Shown piece after piece: positions 40,110 through 48,429 of a stretch of 64,000 bases of DNA. This DNA comes from Ilumatobacter sp963746265 (GTDB lineage: Bacteria > Actinomycetota > Acidimicrobiia > Acidimicrobiales > Ilumatobacteraceae). The notes beneath the pieces are model-generated. The model was not told where the DNA came from. It did no database searches and saw only the letters and a list, made by a program, of their open reading frames with translations. The stretch lies in NCBI GenBank assembly GCA_963746265.1, contig CAVVAM010000011.1, positions 124,001 to 188,000 of the forward strand, in the 5' to 3' direction. The stretch's first letter is position 1, and each line of letters begins with the position of its first letter. Both the position numbers and the translations under genes were made by a program.

Positions 40110-40877
40110 GTGATCGATCCCAAGCTGACATCGGCCGTCGAGACGTTCCAGCGCGCGGCCGACGCCGTGGCGGCCGTGCTCCGGGCCAACTCCGATTGGG
40201 GTGCGTCGGGTATGCGCGAGGGCCAATACGCCGTCGACCTCGACGCCGACGCAGTGTGCCTGGATGCGCTCTACCGGGCGGGCTACCGGGTGCTGTCGGA
40301 GGAGAGCGCGATCACGGGGCCGCCCGGGTCCGACGCCGCGCCGATCGTGGTCGTGGATCCACTCGACGGATCGACGAACGCGTCACGTCGTGTTCCCTGG
40401 TTCGGCTCGGCGCTCTGCATGGTCGACGACGACGGCCCCGCGGCGGCGCTGGTGGCGAACCATGCGACGGGGGAGCGGTTCTCGGCAGTTCGCGGTGGCG
40501 GTGCGGTCCGTGACGATCGGGCGATCTCGCCGTCGGGAGCGACCGAGCTCGCCTCATCGATCCTCGGCGTGTCAGGGCTGCCGACGCATCACTACGGCTG
40601 GGCCCAGTTCCGGGCGCTCGGCGCGTCCGCGCCCGACATCTGCGCTGTGGCGTGCGGGGTCACCGACGCCTGGTGCGACATGCTCGACGGCGGCCACGGC
40701 GTGTGGGACTACCTGGCGTCCATCCTCATCGTCGAGGAGGCGGGCGGCGTGGCGGCAGAGGTGTTCGGGCGGGACCTCTGTGTACTCGACCACGAGGCCC
40801 GCCGTTCACCCGTGGTGGCGGCGACGTCCCGACTCCTGGAAGCGGTGCTCGAGGAGCGTCTCCGGGAGCGGCCCTGA
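40110..40877 (+). CDS. Inositol monophosphatase-family phosphatase
   Basis: 255 residues from GTG. The metal-site glutamate is in VLSEESAI, the signature VVVDPLDGSTNASRRVPWFG carries DPLDGS(T), and the C-terminal motif is CDMLDGGHGVWDYLASILIV (WDxxA type). VAAELVANHATGERFSAVRG-like text marks the central sheet. These Mg2+/Li+-sensitive enzymes cleave inositol phosphates, fructose-bisphosphate, histidinol phosphate or PAP. It is slightly short in the N-terminal helices but complete. Substrate uncertain; a histidinol-phosphatase role is possible. Confidence 0.88.
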   Translation: MIDPKLTSAVETFQRAADAVAAVLRANSDWGASGMREGQYAVDLDADAVCLDALYRAGYRVLSEESAITGPPGSDAAPIVVVDPLDGSTNASRRVPWFGSALCMVDDDGPAAALVANHATGERFSAVRGGGAVRDDRAISPSGATELASSILGVSGLPTHHYGWAQFRALGASAPDICAVACGVTDAWCDMLDGGHGVWDYLASILIVEEAGGVAAEVFGRDLCVLDHEARRSPVVAATSRLLEAVLEERLRERP

Positions 40878-41276
40878 TCGACTCGCCGATCGGATTCGGT
40901 GGGTGAGTTCGATGCCGTGGGTTCCGGGCCCGACCACCGGGAGACCGATGATCGGCTGGTGACATGCCCTTCGGCGTTGTCACCGAGACGCCGGTCGACG
41001 CCGGCGGCGGCATCCGGGCGAGATGCAGCCATGAACGTGTGGCGGAGGTTGATGGTGGTGTTCGGCCACGATCACTCCGGTTTCAACGAAGGTCTGTGAG
41101 GCACCATCTGACGATTCTGGTGAACGACGAGGCTTACCTCTCCGACGTCAGATCACCGGACGGTCCATTTGTCACTATCGGCTGCCGTATGGCAGGCGCA
41201 ATCTGAGGGAGACGGACTTCATCCTGCCAGTGCAACTTCTGATCGCTCAGGTTTCAATCGAATTGGAGGAACTGTG
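40878..41276. other. No supported gene; upstream region of the secreted protein
   Basis: About 400 bp. Lower GC toward the end and a GGAGGA at 41265-41270 belonging to the next gene. No clear TANNNT-N7 arrangement, so this gene has a normal 5' leader. Confidence 0.5.
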
Positions 41277-43805
41277 ATGTATGGGTCCCGATCACATCGG
41301 GGTGTCGCAGCGGTTGCCTCTGCGGCACTCATCTTGTCGGCCGCACCGGCCGCCGCCCAGGAGGGCGGGACCGGAGACATCTACGCCGATCTCGTCATCG
41401 CGTTACGCGACGCCGACGGCGTGCCGTTGTTGGCGGACTTCGAGGTTGAAGGAGAGTCCGGCACCGAGACACAGTATTGCGTGCAACCGATCTCGTACGT
41501 GGAGATCCCCGGCTTGGAGTCGGAGGAGAACCCAGCGGACGGACGGATGGTCTGGCGGATACCGCTCATGGGCGAAATCGGACTTCCGGTCGTGGACGAG
41601 GAAGAGGTCGAGGTCTGTGATCCGCAGCCAGACTACGCGATGTATGTCTCGGAGGTCGAACTCGAGCGTTTGAACCTCGTGCGGGCGCCCGACAGAGTCA
41701 TCGACAAGAAGCTGGAAGATCTCCAGGCACGGCTCGAGGCGGCCGACATGATCGCTCTCGACGCCGCCGGTCGAATCACCACGGACATCACCGGTGATGT
41801 CGACGATGCCGGGGATCCGATTCCTCCCGCGACGGTCGACGCGTCGCCTGATCAGGCGGCGATCTTCTACTCGATCATGACCACCGGGGAGATCCCAGGC
41901 CTCGGATCATCACCTGCGGAGGTGGGTGGATTCGATGCCTGGGAGCTCGCTGCGGTTGGTGTCGGTGCGGCGGCCAGCAAGCCTGCCGAAATCAACATCG
42001 ACACGATCGAGTACTACGGCCGGATCTCCTCGGTCATCGACGACTATGCCCCGGTCGCTCCGTGGTCGGTCAACTTCTTGGACACGGATCCTGAGACCGA
42101 TGAGCAATTCATCGACTTCGGTGACTTCACCTACACCAGGTCCGACGTGTTCACGGGCTGTGCGACCTGGCTCGACGTCCCCGAGTTGACGTGGAAGGTC
42201 AGCAACCTCCTCGACCTCGTCGAGTTCGGTCAGATCGGACCGAGCGCGCCCGGTGGTGACAATGTCGCCGGCTTCGCGCAACTGGCCGACGACATCCGAG
42301 CGACGATCCTGTGGCTCCACGAGAACGAAGGCGTCGAGGGCTACTTCCAGGCGGACCCGGTCTTCGAGAACACCTGCGAGGCCCAGCGGGAGATCGTCAA
42401 GAACATCGTTGCCGGCGACGACACCACTGCACCCACGCTGAAGTGGCTGACGGTTCCTGATGACATCACCGAGTCGACCGATGCGACGTTCAGGTTCTCC
42501 GTGGGTGACGCCATCACCGTGCTCTGCACGCTCGATACAGGTGCGCCGGAGCCTTGCACCAGCCCGAAGGAATACACATCGCTGTCGTCGGGCGATCACA
42601 CGTTCACGGTCACTGCGGTCGACAGGGCCAACAACTGGGCGTCCATCCAGGACGAGTGGACGATCCTCATCCCCGGGGAGTTGGTCTCCTCGAGCACTCC
42701 GATCCGGTTGGTCGACACCCGTGTGCCTTGGGTGGCAGCCGATGCTCGTTTCACGGCGACCGGCCCGGTCGCCGGTGGGACGGTCTTGGAGGTGCCGATC
42801 GCCGGGCGCGGCACCATTCCCATCGGTGCCGAGGCTGCGGTGCTCAACGTGACCGTCGATGGTGCAGTGGCACCTGGGTTCCTGACGGTCTTCCCGTGCG
42901 GGCCGATGCCTCTTGCGTCCAGCCTGAACTTTGGGTTGGACCATCCGGTGGCCAACGAGCTGATCACCAAACTCTCACTCAATGGCACGGTGTGCGTCTA
43001 CGCGTTGACGACGACCCACGTCATCGTCGATGCCACCGGTCACGTGCCGGCCGACTCGGCCTACGAGCCGGTTGCCCCGAGCAGGTTGGTCGACACCCGT
43101 GTGCCTTGGTCGGCGGCCGACGGGGAGTTCACGGCGGCCGGTCCGGTCGCTGGTGGGACGGTCTTGGAGGTGCCGATCGCCGGGCGCGGCGGGATCGCCG
43201 CCGATGCCGAGGCTGCGGTGCTCAACGTGACCGTCGATGGTGCAGTGGCACCTGGGTTCCTGACGGTCTTCCCGTGCGGGCCGATGCCTCTTGCGTCCAG
43301 CCTGAACTACGGGTTGGACCATCCGGTGGCCAACGAGCTGATCACCAAACTCTCACTCAATGGCACGGTGTGCGTCTACGCGTTGACGACGACCCACGTC
43401 ATCGTCGACGCCGCCGGCAGCGTGCCGGCCGACTCGGCCTACGAGCCGGTTGCCCCGAGCAGGTTGGTCGACACCCGTGTGCCTTGGTCGGCGGCCGACG
43501 GGGAGTTCACGGCGGCCGGTCCGGTCGCTGGTGGGACGGTCTTGGAGGTGCCGATCGCCGGGCGCGGCGGGATCGCCGCCGATGCCGAGGCTGCGGTGCT
43601 CAACGTGACCGTCGATGGTGCAGTGGCACCTGGGTTCCTGACGGTCTTCCCGTGCGGGCCGATGCCTCTTGCGTCCAGCCTGAACTACGGGTTGGACCAT
43701 CCGGTGGCCAACGAGTTGATCACCAAGCTCTCATCCGACGGCACGGTGTGCGTCTACGCGTTGACGACGACCCACGTCATCGTCGACGCCGTCGGCAGTA
43801 TGTGA
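41277..43805 (+). CDS. Secreted multi-domain protein with three PxRLxDTR repeats
   Basis: 842 residues. Signal peptide SHRGVAAVASAALILSAAPA-AAQ. An N-terminal region (about 30-420) of unknown fold is Asp/Glu-rich with paired cysteines (TQYCVQP, EVCDPQ, FTGCATW, ENTCEAQ). An Ig-like domain follows (TAPTLKWLTVPDDI, FSVGDAITVLCTLD, YTSLSSGDHTFTVTAVDRAN). Then three copies of a 126-residue domain, each with RLVDTRVPW, EAAVLNVTVDGAVAPGFLTV, FPCGPMPLASSLN and TVCVYALTTTHVIVDA; copies 2 and 3 are almost identical in DNA. The domain is widespread in secreted actinobacterial proteins; its role is not known to me, although adhesion is plausible. GGAGGA 6 nt before the ATG. A strong terminator follows. 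Confidence 0.88.
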   Translation: MYGSRSHRGVAAVASAALILSAAPAAAQEGGTGDIYADLVIALRDADGVPLLADFEVEGESGTETQYCVQPISYVEIPGLESEENPADGRMVWRIPLMGEIGLPVVDEEEVEVCDPQPDYAMYVSEVELERLNLVRAPDRVIDKKLEDLQARLEAADMIALDAAGRITTDITGDVDDAGDPIPPATVDASPDQAAIFYSIMTTGEIPGLGSSPAEVGGFDAWELAAVGVGAAASKPAEINIDTIEYYGRISSVIDDYAPVAPWSVNFLDTDPETDEQFIDFGDFTYTRSDVFTGCATWLDVPELTWKVSNLLDLVEFGQIGPSAPGGDNVAGFAQLADDIRATILWLHENEGVEGYFQADPVFENTCEAQREIVKNIVAGDDTTAPTLKWLTVPDDITESTDATFRFSVGDAITVLCTLDTGAPEPCTSPKEYTSLSSGDHTFTVTAVDRANNWASIQDEWTILIPGELVSSSTPIRLVDTRVPWVAADARFTATGPVAGGTVLEVPIAGRGTIPIGAEAAVLNVTVDGAVAPGFLTVFPCGPMPLASSLNFGLDHPVANELITKLSLNGTVCVYALTTTHVIVDATGHVPADSAYEPVAPSRLVDTRVPWSAADGEFTAAGPVAGGTVLEVPIAGRGGIAADAEAAVLNVTVDGAVAPGFLTVFPCGPMPLASSLNYGLDHPVANELITKLSLNGTVCVYALTTTHVIVDAAGSVPADSAYEPVAPSRLVDTRVPWSAADGEFTAAGPVAGGTVLEVPIAGRGGIAADAEAAVLNVTVDGAVAPGFLTVFPCGPMPLASSLNYGLDHPVANELITKLSSDGTVCVYALTTTHVIVDAVGSM
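43063..43801 (+). repeat. 378-bp tandem duplication inside the secreted-protein gene
   Basis: 43063-43440 and 43441-43801 are nearly identical over their length (126 codons per unit); the copy before them (about 42700-43062) is more diverged. A recent in-frame duplication. Confidence 0.9.
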
Positions 43806-43827
43806 CGATCTCGAACTCGAGTCCGTC

Positions 43828-43870
43828 GGCACCCACCTCGACACGCCGTCGAGGTGGGTGCCGGCGTTTT
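43828..43870 (+). terminator. Strong Rho-independent terminator
   Basis: A 15-bp perfect stem (43828-43842 with 43848-43862, GGCACCCACCTCGAC and its complement), 5-nt loop ACGCC, then GGCGTTTT ending at 43870. It starts 23 nt after the stop of the secreted-protein gene. Confidence 0.93.
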
Positions 43871-45099
43871 CCTGACCGATCGGATCGTCGCGCCGTTCGA
43901 GGAGCGCTCGTTCGGTCGTTTCTCCGCGCGCGTCCTCGGCGCAGGAATGTCGTGCCCCGCCACCGTCGGCTGATCACCCTGGTGTTCGAATCGGACACGG
44001 TCGATCGGGCCCTGTCGATCTGCCCTGTCGGAAGCCGGCTGTCGTCGAGCCGCCCGACGTTCGAGCGCAGCGGCCGTTGCCTGGCTCAAAGATGGGCTCC
44101 GCCGGGTCGGGATCGAGCCTGCATGTGCGGAGATGAGATCTGGCCGCGACCGGGGTGAGCGTCACCAACGGTCACCCTCCGGTGAGTGAACTCACCGGAA
44201 CGTGTCTGCGGCCCGGATCGTCGACCCGGTTCCCTGATGTGGGGCGTCCCGTCGAGGTGCGCGGTCTGCTGGCTCGTCGGCCGGTGGCGCCATGCGCGCA
44301 ACGACGACTCGGGAGGTACCACGACGAGCTGCGTGGGCGCGCGGCGCGAATGGTCTTCGAGGCGGGGCACGACACCGGGAGTCGGTGGTGAGGGAATCTT
44401 CACCATCGAGATCGGCGGTGGGCGGAAGATCTGGGATCAGCTGAACCGCGAAGGTCAGCGAGTCGCTCGGCGCACCGGTGGAACGAGTGACGCTCCATCT
44501 GGGCCCACGCGCGTGGTGTGGGCAAGCCGAACCGGGCCGTTCACCGACACCCGCGAAGGACAGCGCGACCCGGTCAACTGCCGGTTCGCTGAGACGCCGC
44601 CGAAGCTGGTCTTCGGTCCGACACCCTCGAGCAAGCGCCCCGGTACCGGTAGACCGTTCGAGCCGACCTCGAACGGTCTCGAACGGTCTCGTTCATCGTT
44701 CCGATCGCGGCGTGCATCAACCCGTCCGTGTGTCGCACCGCGCTCCTGACCCTGTCGGGGCTGCAAAGCGCTGGCCGAATCGATCACGGGCGCCGCCTGA
44801 GCGAACTCGTTCGGCCGCCAAGGAGTCTGAGCCTCGCGTCGATGGGCTCGCGCGCGTGGAACGGGTCGACTGGTTCAGTCCGCCGACGTCGGTTCCGCTA
44901 CTTGGTGTGTCCCACCGACTGTGTTCGAAGCCGACCGCCATCGTCCAGCCGCCCCCGGCATCCGTCTGGGACCCAGACCCACGAGCACGGACGGAATCTG
45001 GGGCGGTTCAGCTTCGCAGGGCCGGGCGCGTCGTGGAGGAGCCGGTCGACGAAGTCAGGTCAGGCGACGATGCGCTCGTCGGTGACGGGACGAGAACAG
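43871..45099. other. 1.2-kb stretch with no recognisable gene
   Basis: Between the terminator and the end of the LPXTG gene. Frames on both strands are Arg/Pro/Ser-rich and low in aliphatic residues. Short local repeats occur (CTCGAACGGTCTCGAACGGT near 44671), but no RNA gene, IS end or family motif was recognised. Confidence 0.5.
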
Positions 45100-46665
45100 T
45101 CATCCAATGGGGCGACGGCGGGTGTTCGCCACGAGGATCACACCGAGGGCGACCATCAGCCCACCGATCGCCGAGGTCGTCGACACCGAGTTGCCGGTGG
45201 TCGGCAGCGTCTTCTGCGCCACGGGCGCCGAGGCCGCCGCCGACGCCGGCAGCACGGCGGTGGCCGGGGGCGGCGGAGGCTCGGCGGGGAGAATCGTCGG
45301 CTGTCGCACCGCCACCGGTGGCGGTGCGTCGTTCGCCGGCTGCGGGGCGTCCGTCGCCGGCTGCGGGGGGTCGGTCGCCGGCTGCGGGGGGTCGGTCGCC
45401 GGCTGCGGGGGGTCGGTCGCCGGCGGAACGACGACCTCGAGCTGGTGCATCTCGACCGTATGCTCGCAGTACTTCGGCTCGCCGCTTCCATCGCTGCCGT
45501 CACTGTGGCCCTCGTCAATACCGTCGCTGTGGCCTTCGTCGCTGCCGTCACTGTGGCCCTCGTCAATACCGTCGCTGTGGCCTTCGTCGCTGCCGTCACT
45601 GTGGCCCTCGCCTCTGCGAGGGCAGAGTTCGCGTGCCGAGTACGCGTCACCGTTGGCGTTCGTGACCATCCACCCGTCCGGGGCATCAGGGTCTACCGTG
45701 ACCGAGACCGTATACGTTGCGGTCGGACGAGCCGGAACGACCATGCCGTCGGTGCTCGATCCATGACCAGGGTTCTGGAACTCGCACCTGAGTTCGTTGC
45801 TGCCCTCCGAATATGTGCATGTGGCCGAGGTCGGCTTGCCCGAACCGGTCTCACTGGCGGCCATCAGCTCGAACCACTTGCGCCATTCCGGAGTCAATTG
45901 GACGATCGGATCGCCTGAAGGGGTGTACCACAGAACGCCGAAGGTCATGCGGTACGGATTGCCTTTCGGGCCGTCGCTGCCGGGTTCGTGGCCGTCGCTG
46001 CCGGGTTCGTGGCCGTCGCTGCTGGGTTCGTGGCCGTCGCTGCTGGGTTCGTGGCCGTCGCTGCTGGGTTCGTGGCCGTCGCTGCCGGGTTCGTGGCCGT
46101 CGCTGCCGGGTTCGTGGCCGTCGCTGCCGGGTTCGTGGCCGTCGCTGCCGGGTTCGTGGCCGTCGCTGCCGGGTTCGTGGCCGTCGCTGCCGGGTTCGTG
46201 GCCGTCGGTATCTGAGCCGCGTTCCGTTTCGGTGACACGATCGCCCTCGTCGTGATCGGTCTCCGTCAGTGCGGGGACCGAGGGAACCGTGGAATCGGAC
46301 TCACTCGGTTTCGAGGCTTGCGGTGCTCCGCCAGCTTGCTCGGCCGTATCCGGCACCGGGTCATCGACGAACGCACCGGTTGCCTGTTGCGTCGCGGGCT
46401 CGACCACTCGTGACCCGTCCGTCGGCTCAGACGCATCGGCGACCGGGTCGGGCGAGCGGGGTTCGGATGGTGATTCCACCGACACCGTGATCACGATGGG
46501 GGTCTCGGGCGCAACGGTTGCGACGGGCGCGGCATCAAGGGCCGGTGGCTCCGGAGCGGGCGGTGGCTCGATCGTCGCCAGCGCGATCGACGACACGACA
46601 CCTGGTCCGATGAAGGCGGCTGCAGCCGCCGTCAAGCGAATCCAACGAATGGCGGACTGGGACAT
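45100..46665 (-). CDS. LPXTG-anchored, repeat-rich surface protein
   Basis: 521 residues. Signal peptide SAIRWIRLTAAAAAFIGPGV to about residue 30; a Pro/Glu/Thr-rich stalk; 11 copies of DGHEP(G/S)S; a globular domain (NPYRMTFGVLWYTPSGDPIV, TCTYSEGSNELRCEFQNPGH, YTVSVTVDPDAPDGWMVTNA) with paired cysteines; 5 copies of EGHSDG(S/I)D; then four PPQPATD repeats and a Pro/Ala stalk; finally the sorting signal LPTTG (487-491), a hydrophobic helix and ARRRP-type positive tail (NTRRRPIG). Sortase should fix it to peptidoglycan. His/Asp-rich repeats might bind metals. GAGGT precedes the ATG by 7 nt. No sortase gene is in the window. Confidence 0.9.
   Translation of the reverse strand: MSQSAIRWIRLTAAAAAFIGPGVVSSIALATIEPPPAPEPPALDAAPVATVAPETPIVITVSVESPSEPRSPDPVADASEPTDGSRVVEPATQQATGAFVDDPVPDTAEQAGGAPQASKPSESDSTVPSVPALTETDHDEGDRVTETERGSDTDGHEPGSDGHEPGSDGHEPGSDGHEPGSDGHEPGSDGHEPGSDGHEPSSDGHEPSSDGHEPSSDGHEPGSDGHEPGSDGPKGNPYRMTFGVLWYTPSGDPIVQLTPEWRKWFELMAASETGSGKPTSATCTYSEGSNELRCEFQNPGHGSSTDGMVVPARPTATYTVSVTVDPDAPDGWMVTNANGDAYSARELCPRRGEGHSDGSDEGHSDGIDEGHSDGSDEGHSDGIDEGHSDGSDGSGEPKYCEHTVEMHQLEVVVPPATDPPQPATDPPQPATDPPQPATDAPQPANDAPPPVAVRQPTILPAEPPPPPATAVLPASAAASAPVAQKTLPTTGNSVSTTSAIGGLMVALGVILVANTRRRPIG
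45340..45424 (-). repeat. 21-bp tandem repeats encoding PPQPATD
   Basis: About four units, nearly identical in DNA, in the wall-spanning stalk. Confidence 0.8.
45490..45609 (-). repeat. 24-bp tandem repeats encoding EGHSDG(S/I)D
   Basis: Five units, alternating S and I versions, suggesting a 48-bp higher-order unit was duplicated. Confidence 0.82.
45971..46202 (-). repeat. 21-bp tandem repeats (minisatellite) encoding DGHEP(G/S)S
   Basis: Eleven head-to-tail units of 21 bp; three consecutive central units differ by one base (G to S codon). The length of 7 codons keeps the frame whatever the copy number. Confidence 0.93.
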
Positions 46666-47001
46666 TTTGCACCTCGTCCTCGAATCTGAGGCCGTCTCGA
46701 GGATGGCCCGAACTGCACGATGGTCTCGCAGAAGACTCGTTGCGGTCTGGATCTTCGGACTTCGCGACGATCCTCTGACGTCTCCACTTTCCGCTGAAGA
46801 CTCGGCCGTCGACAGGGCCAAAGGACATGGCGCCGACGTGTGATCTGGCTATCCCGCAGCTCGGATCGGCGCCGTGGTTCTGTGCGGCCGCCAGTTGTGC
46901 TCACGCTTCGTCCGTGCCGCGGCTTGGCGGCTGATTGCGTCGAGCAGGGAGAAATGGAGAAGCGTCACTTTGCTCGACGGAATGCGATATCTCTCGAACC
47001 C

Positions 47002-47856
47002 CTAAGTGCGCTGCCGTCGTTCGCCGTAATCGCCGAAGGGGCGGTCTCGTTCGCGGACGGCTTCGCGAACGCCGACCGCTCCGGATCGCTCCACGAAGTC
47101 CAGGCCCTCCTGAGTGTGGCGCGCCACTCCGTCGAACAGGGTGCCGAGTCGACGTGACGACCGCGGGTCGTACATCTCGTCGGCGACGGCGTTCAGCGAC
47201 CAGGTGATCATCTCGAGTTGGTTGACCGGCACCTGCGCGATTCGCTGAGCCAGGTCCATGGCGTGCACGCCGAGTTCGTCGTCGGGTACCACAGCGAGCA
47301 CGGCTCCCATCTCGAACGCCTGGACCGCGTCGAACTCGTCGCCGGTGAGCATGTACCGCCGGGCGTTGTTCAGGCCCAATCGCGCCACCCAGTTCCAGGG
47401 TGCCTCCGGGACGCCCCAGACCCGCGACGGCGGGTATCCGAACCTGGCCGACTCGGCTGCGACGATCAGGTGGGCGTTGAACACGATGTTGGTGCCGCCG
47501 GCGACGCACCACCCCTGGACGGCGGCGATCGTGGGCTTCGAGCAGTCGTGGAGTTTCGCCCAGGTGTCGGCGAACGAGCGGATCATGTGCTGGTCACGGA
47601 CCGAGTCCCAGACTCGACCATCTTCGCGCTCCTCCTCGGCCTGCGCCCCGATGCCCCAATCCAGGTCGTAGCCGGCACAGAACGCGGGACCCTCTGCGTC
47701 GAGCAGGATCACGCTGACATCCCGATCGCGCTCAGCAGCATCGATGGCGGCCCCGAGCTCGTCACGCAGCTCGGGCGTGATCGTGTTGTAGCGCTCCGCA
47801 CGACACAACGTGAGCCGTCGGACGCGTCCGCGAGTCTCGATACGAACAGCAGTCAT
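47002..47856 (-). CDS. Enoyl-CoA hydratase/isomerase family protein
   Basis: 284 residues of the crotonase fold. VSVILLDAEGPAFCAGYDLD holds the first oxyanion-hole Gly region, and SKPTIAAVQGWCVAGGTNIV then FNAHLIVAAESARFGYPPSR has the second, with GVPEAPWNWVARLG following. One catalytic Glu position of hydratases appears in the PEAPWNW segment, but it does not match the standard ECH-1 pattern exactly, so the reaction may differ from crotonyl-CoA hydration. The C-terminal extension WSLNAVADEMYDPRSSRRLG with HTQEGLDFVE is typical of actinobacterial members. Presumably in fatty-acid or steroid breakdown. Confidence 0.88.
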   Translation of the reverse strand: MTAVRIETRGRVRRLTLCRAERYNTITPELRDELGAAIDAAERDRDVSVILLDAEGPAFCAGYDLDWGIGAQAEEEREDGRVWDSVRDQHMIRSFADTWAKLHDCSKPTIAAVQGWCVAGGTNIVFNAHLIVAAESARFGYPPSRVWGVPEAPWNWVARLGLNNARRYMLTGDEFDAVQAFEMGAVLAVVPDDELGVHAMDLAQRIAQVPVNQLEMITWSLNAVADEMYDPRSSRRLGTLFDGVARHTQEGLDFVERSGAVGVREAVRERDRPFGDYGERRQRT

Positions 47857-47901
47857 CGGTCGATCATCGCGCGCCCGGGACGGCGACGGCGCCGTGGTAG
47901 C

Positions 47902-48342
47902 TCAGGGCGATGGCGATGCCGCGCCGGCGGCAGCGTCGAGGTCGGCGAGGAATCCGCCGAACCCCTTCGTCAGCTGGCGGGCGAGGAGCGGTGCCGTCAG
48001 CCGGCCGATCAGGCCTTTCGGCTCGAACTCGTAGTCGATCGTCGTGGTGTCGTCACCGAGCGAGAAGGTCGCGACACCGCGCTCGATCGGCAACTTCGTG
48101 GCAGAGTCGATGTTCACCACCATCCGCTCACCGTCGACCCACTCGGCGATCGTCTCCTCGAGCGTGCCGACCGGTGCGAGGTCACAGTGCCGTTGCGCGC
48201 CGACGCCGGCGGTCGCTTCGCTGGTGGCGTGACTGTCCTTGACGCCCCCGTTCCAGGTCGAGATGTTGGGGAAGTCGGCGAGCACCGACCAGACGGCGGA
48301 GCGCGGGGCGGACATCTGACGGGACACGTGAACCGATCGCAT
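47902..48342 (-). CDS. SRPBCC-family protein
   Basis: 146 residues from ATG 48342. MRSVHVSRQMSAPRSAVWSV then LADFPNISTWNGGVKDSHAT is the usual start of polyketide-cyclase/START-like proteins, followed by ETIAEWVDGERMVVNIDSAT and TTTIDYEFEPKGLIGRLTAP; the C-terminal helix FGGFLADLDAAAGAASPSP closes the ligand tunnel. Ligand unknown. An in-frame ATG 13 codons upstream is possible but its segment is less family-like. Same strand as the enoyl-CoA hydratase gene 46 nt downstream. Confidence 0.83.
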   Translation of the reverse strand: MRSVHVSRQMSAPRSAVWSVLADFPNISTWNGGVKDSHATSEATAGVGAQRHCDLAPVGTLEETIAEWVDGERMVVNIDSATKLPIERGVATFSLGDDTTTIDYEFEPKGLIGRLTAPLLARQLTKGFGGFLADLDAAAGAASPSP

Positions 48343-48429
48343 GCTGGAGGAAACCACTTGGCACCCCCACGTGTTCCTCATCGACGCGACCTGTTGCTCC
48401 TCGACGCGACGACCGGTGCGACGATGCGG

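Noticed and set aside
45971..46202. Regular 21-bp repeats that could be taken for a CRISPR array
   Set aside because: Units are head-to-tail without spacers and encode DGHEP(G/S)S in a surface protein; no cas gene is nearby.
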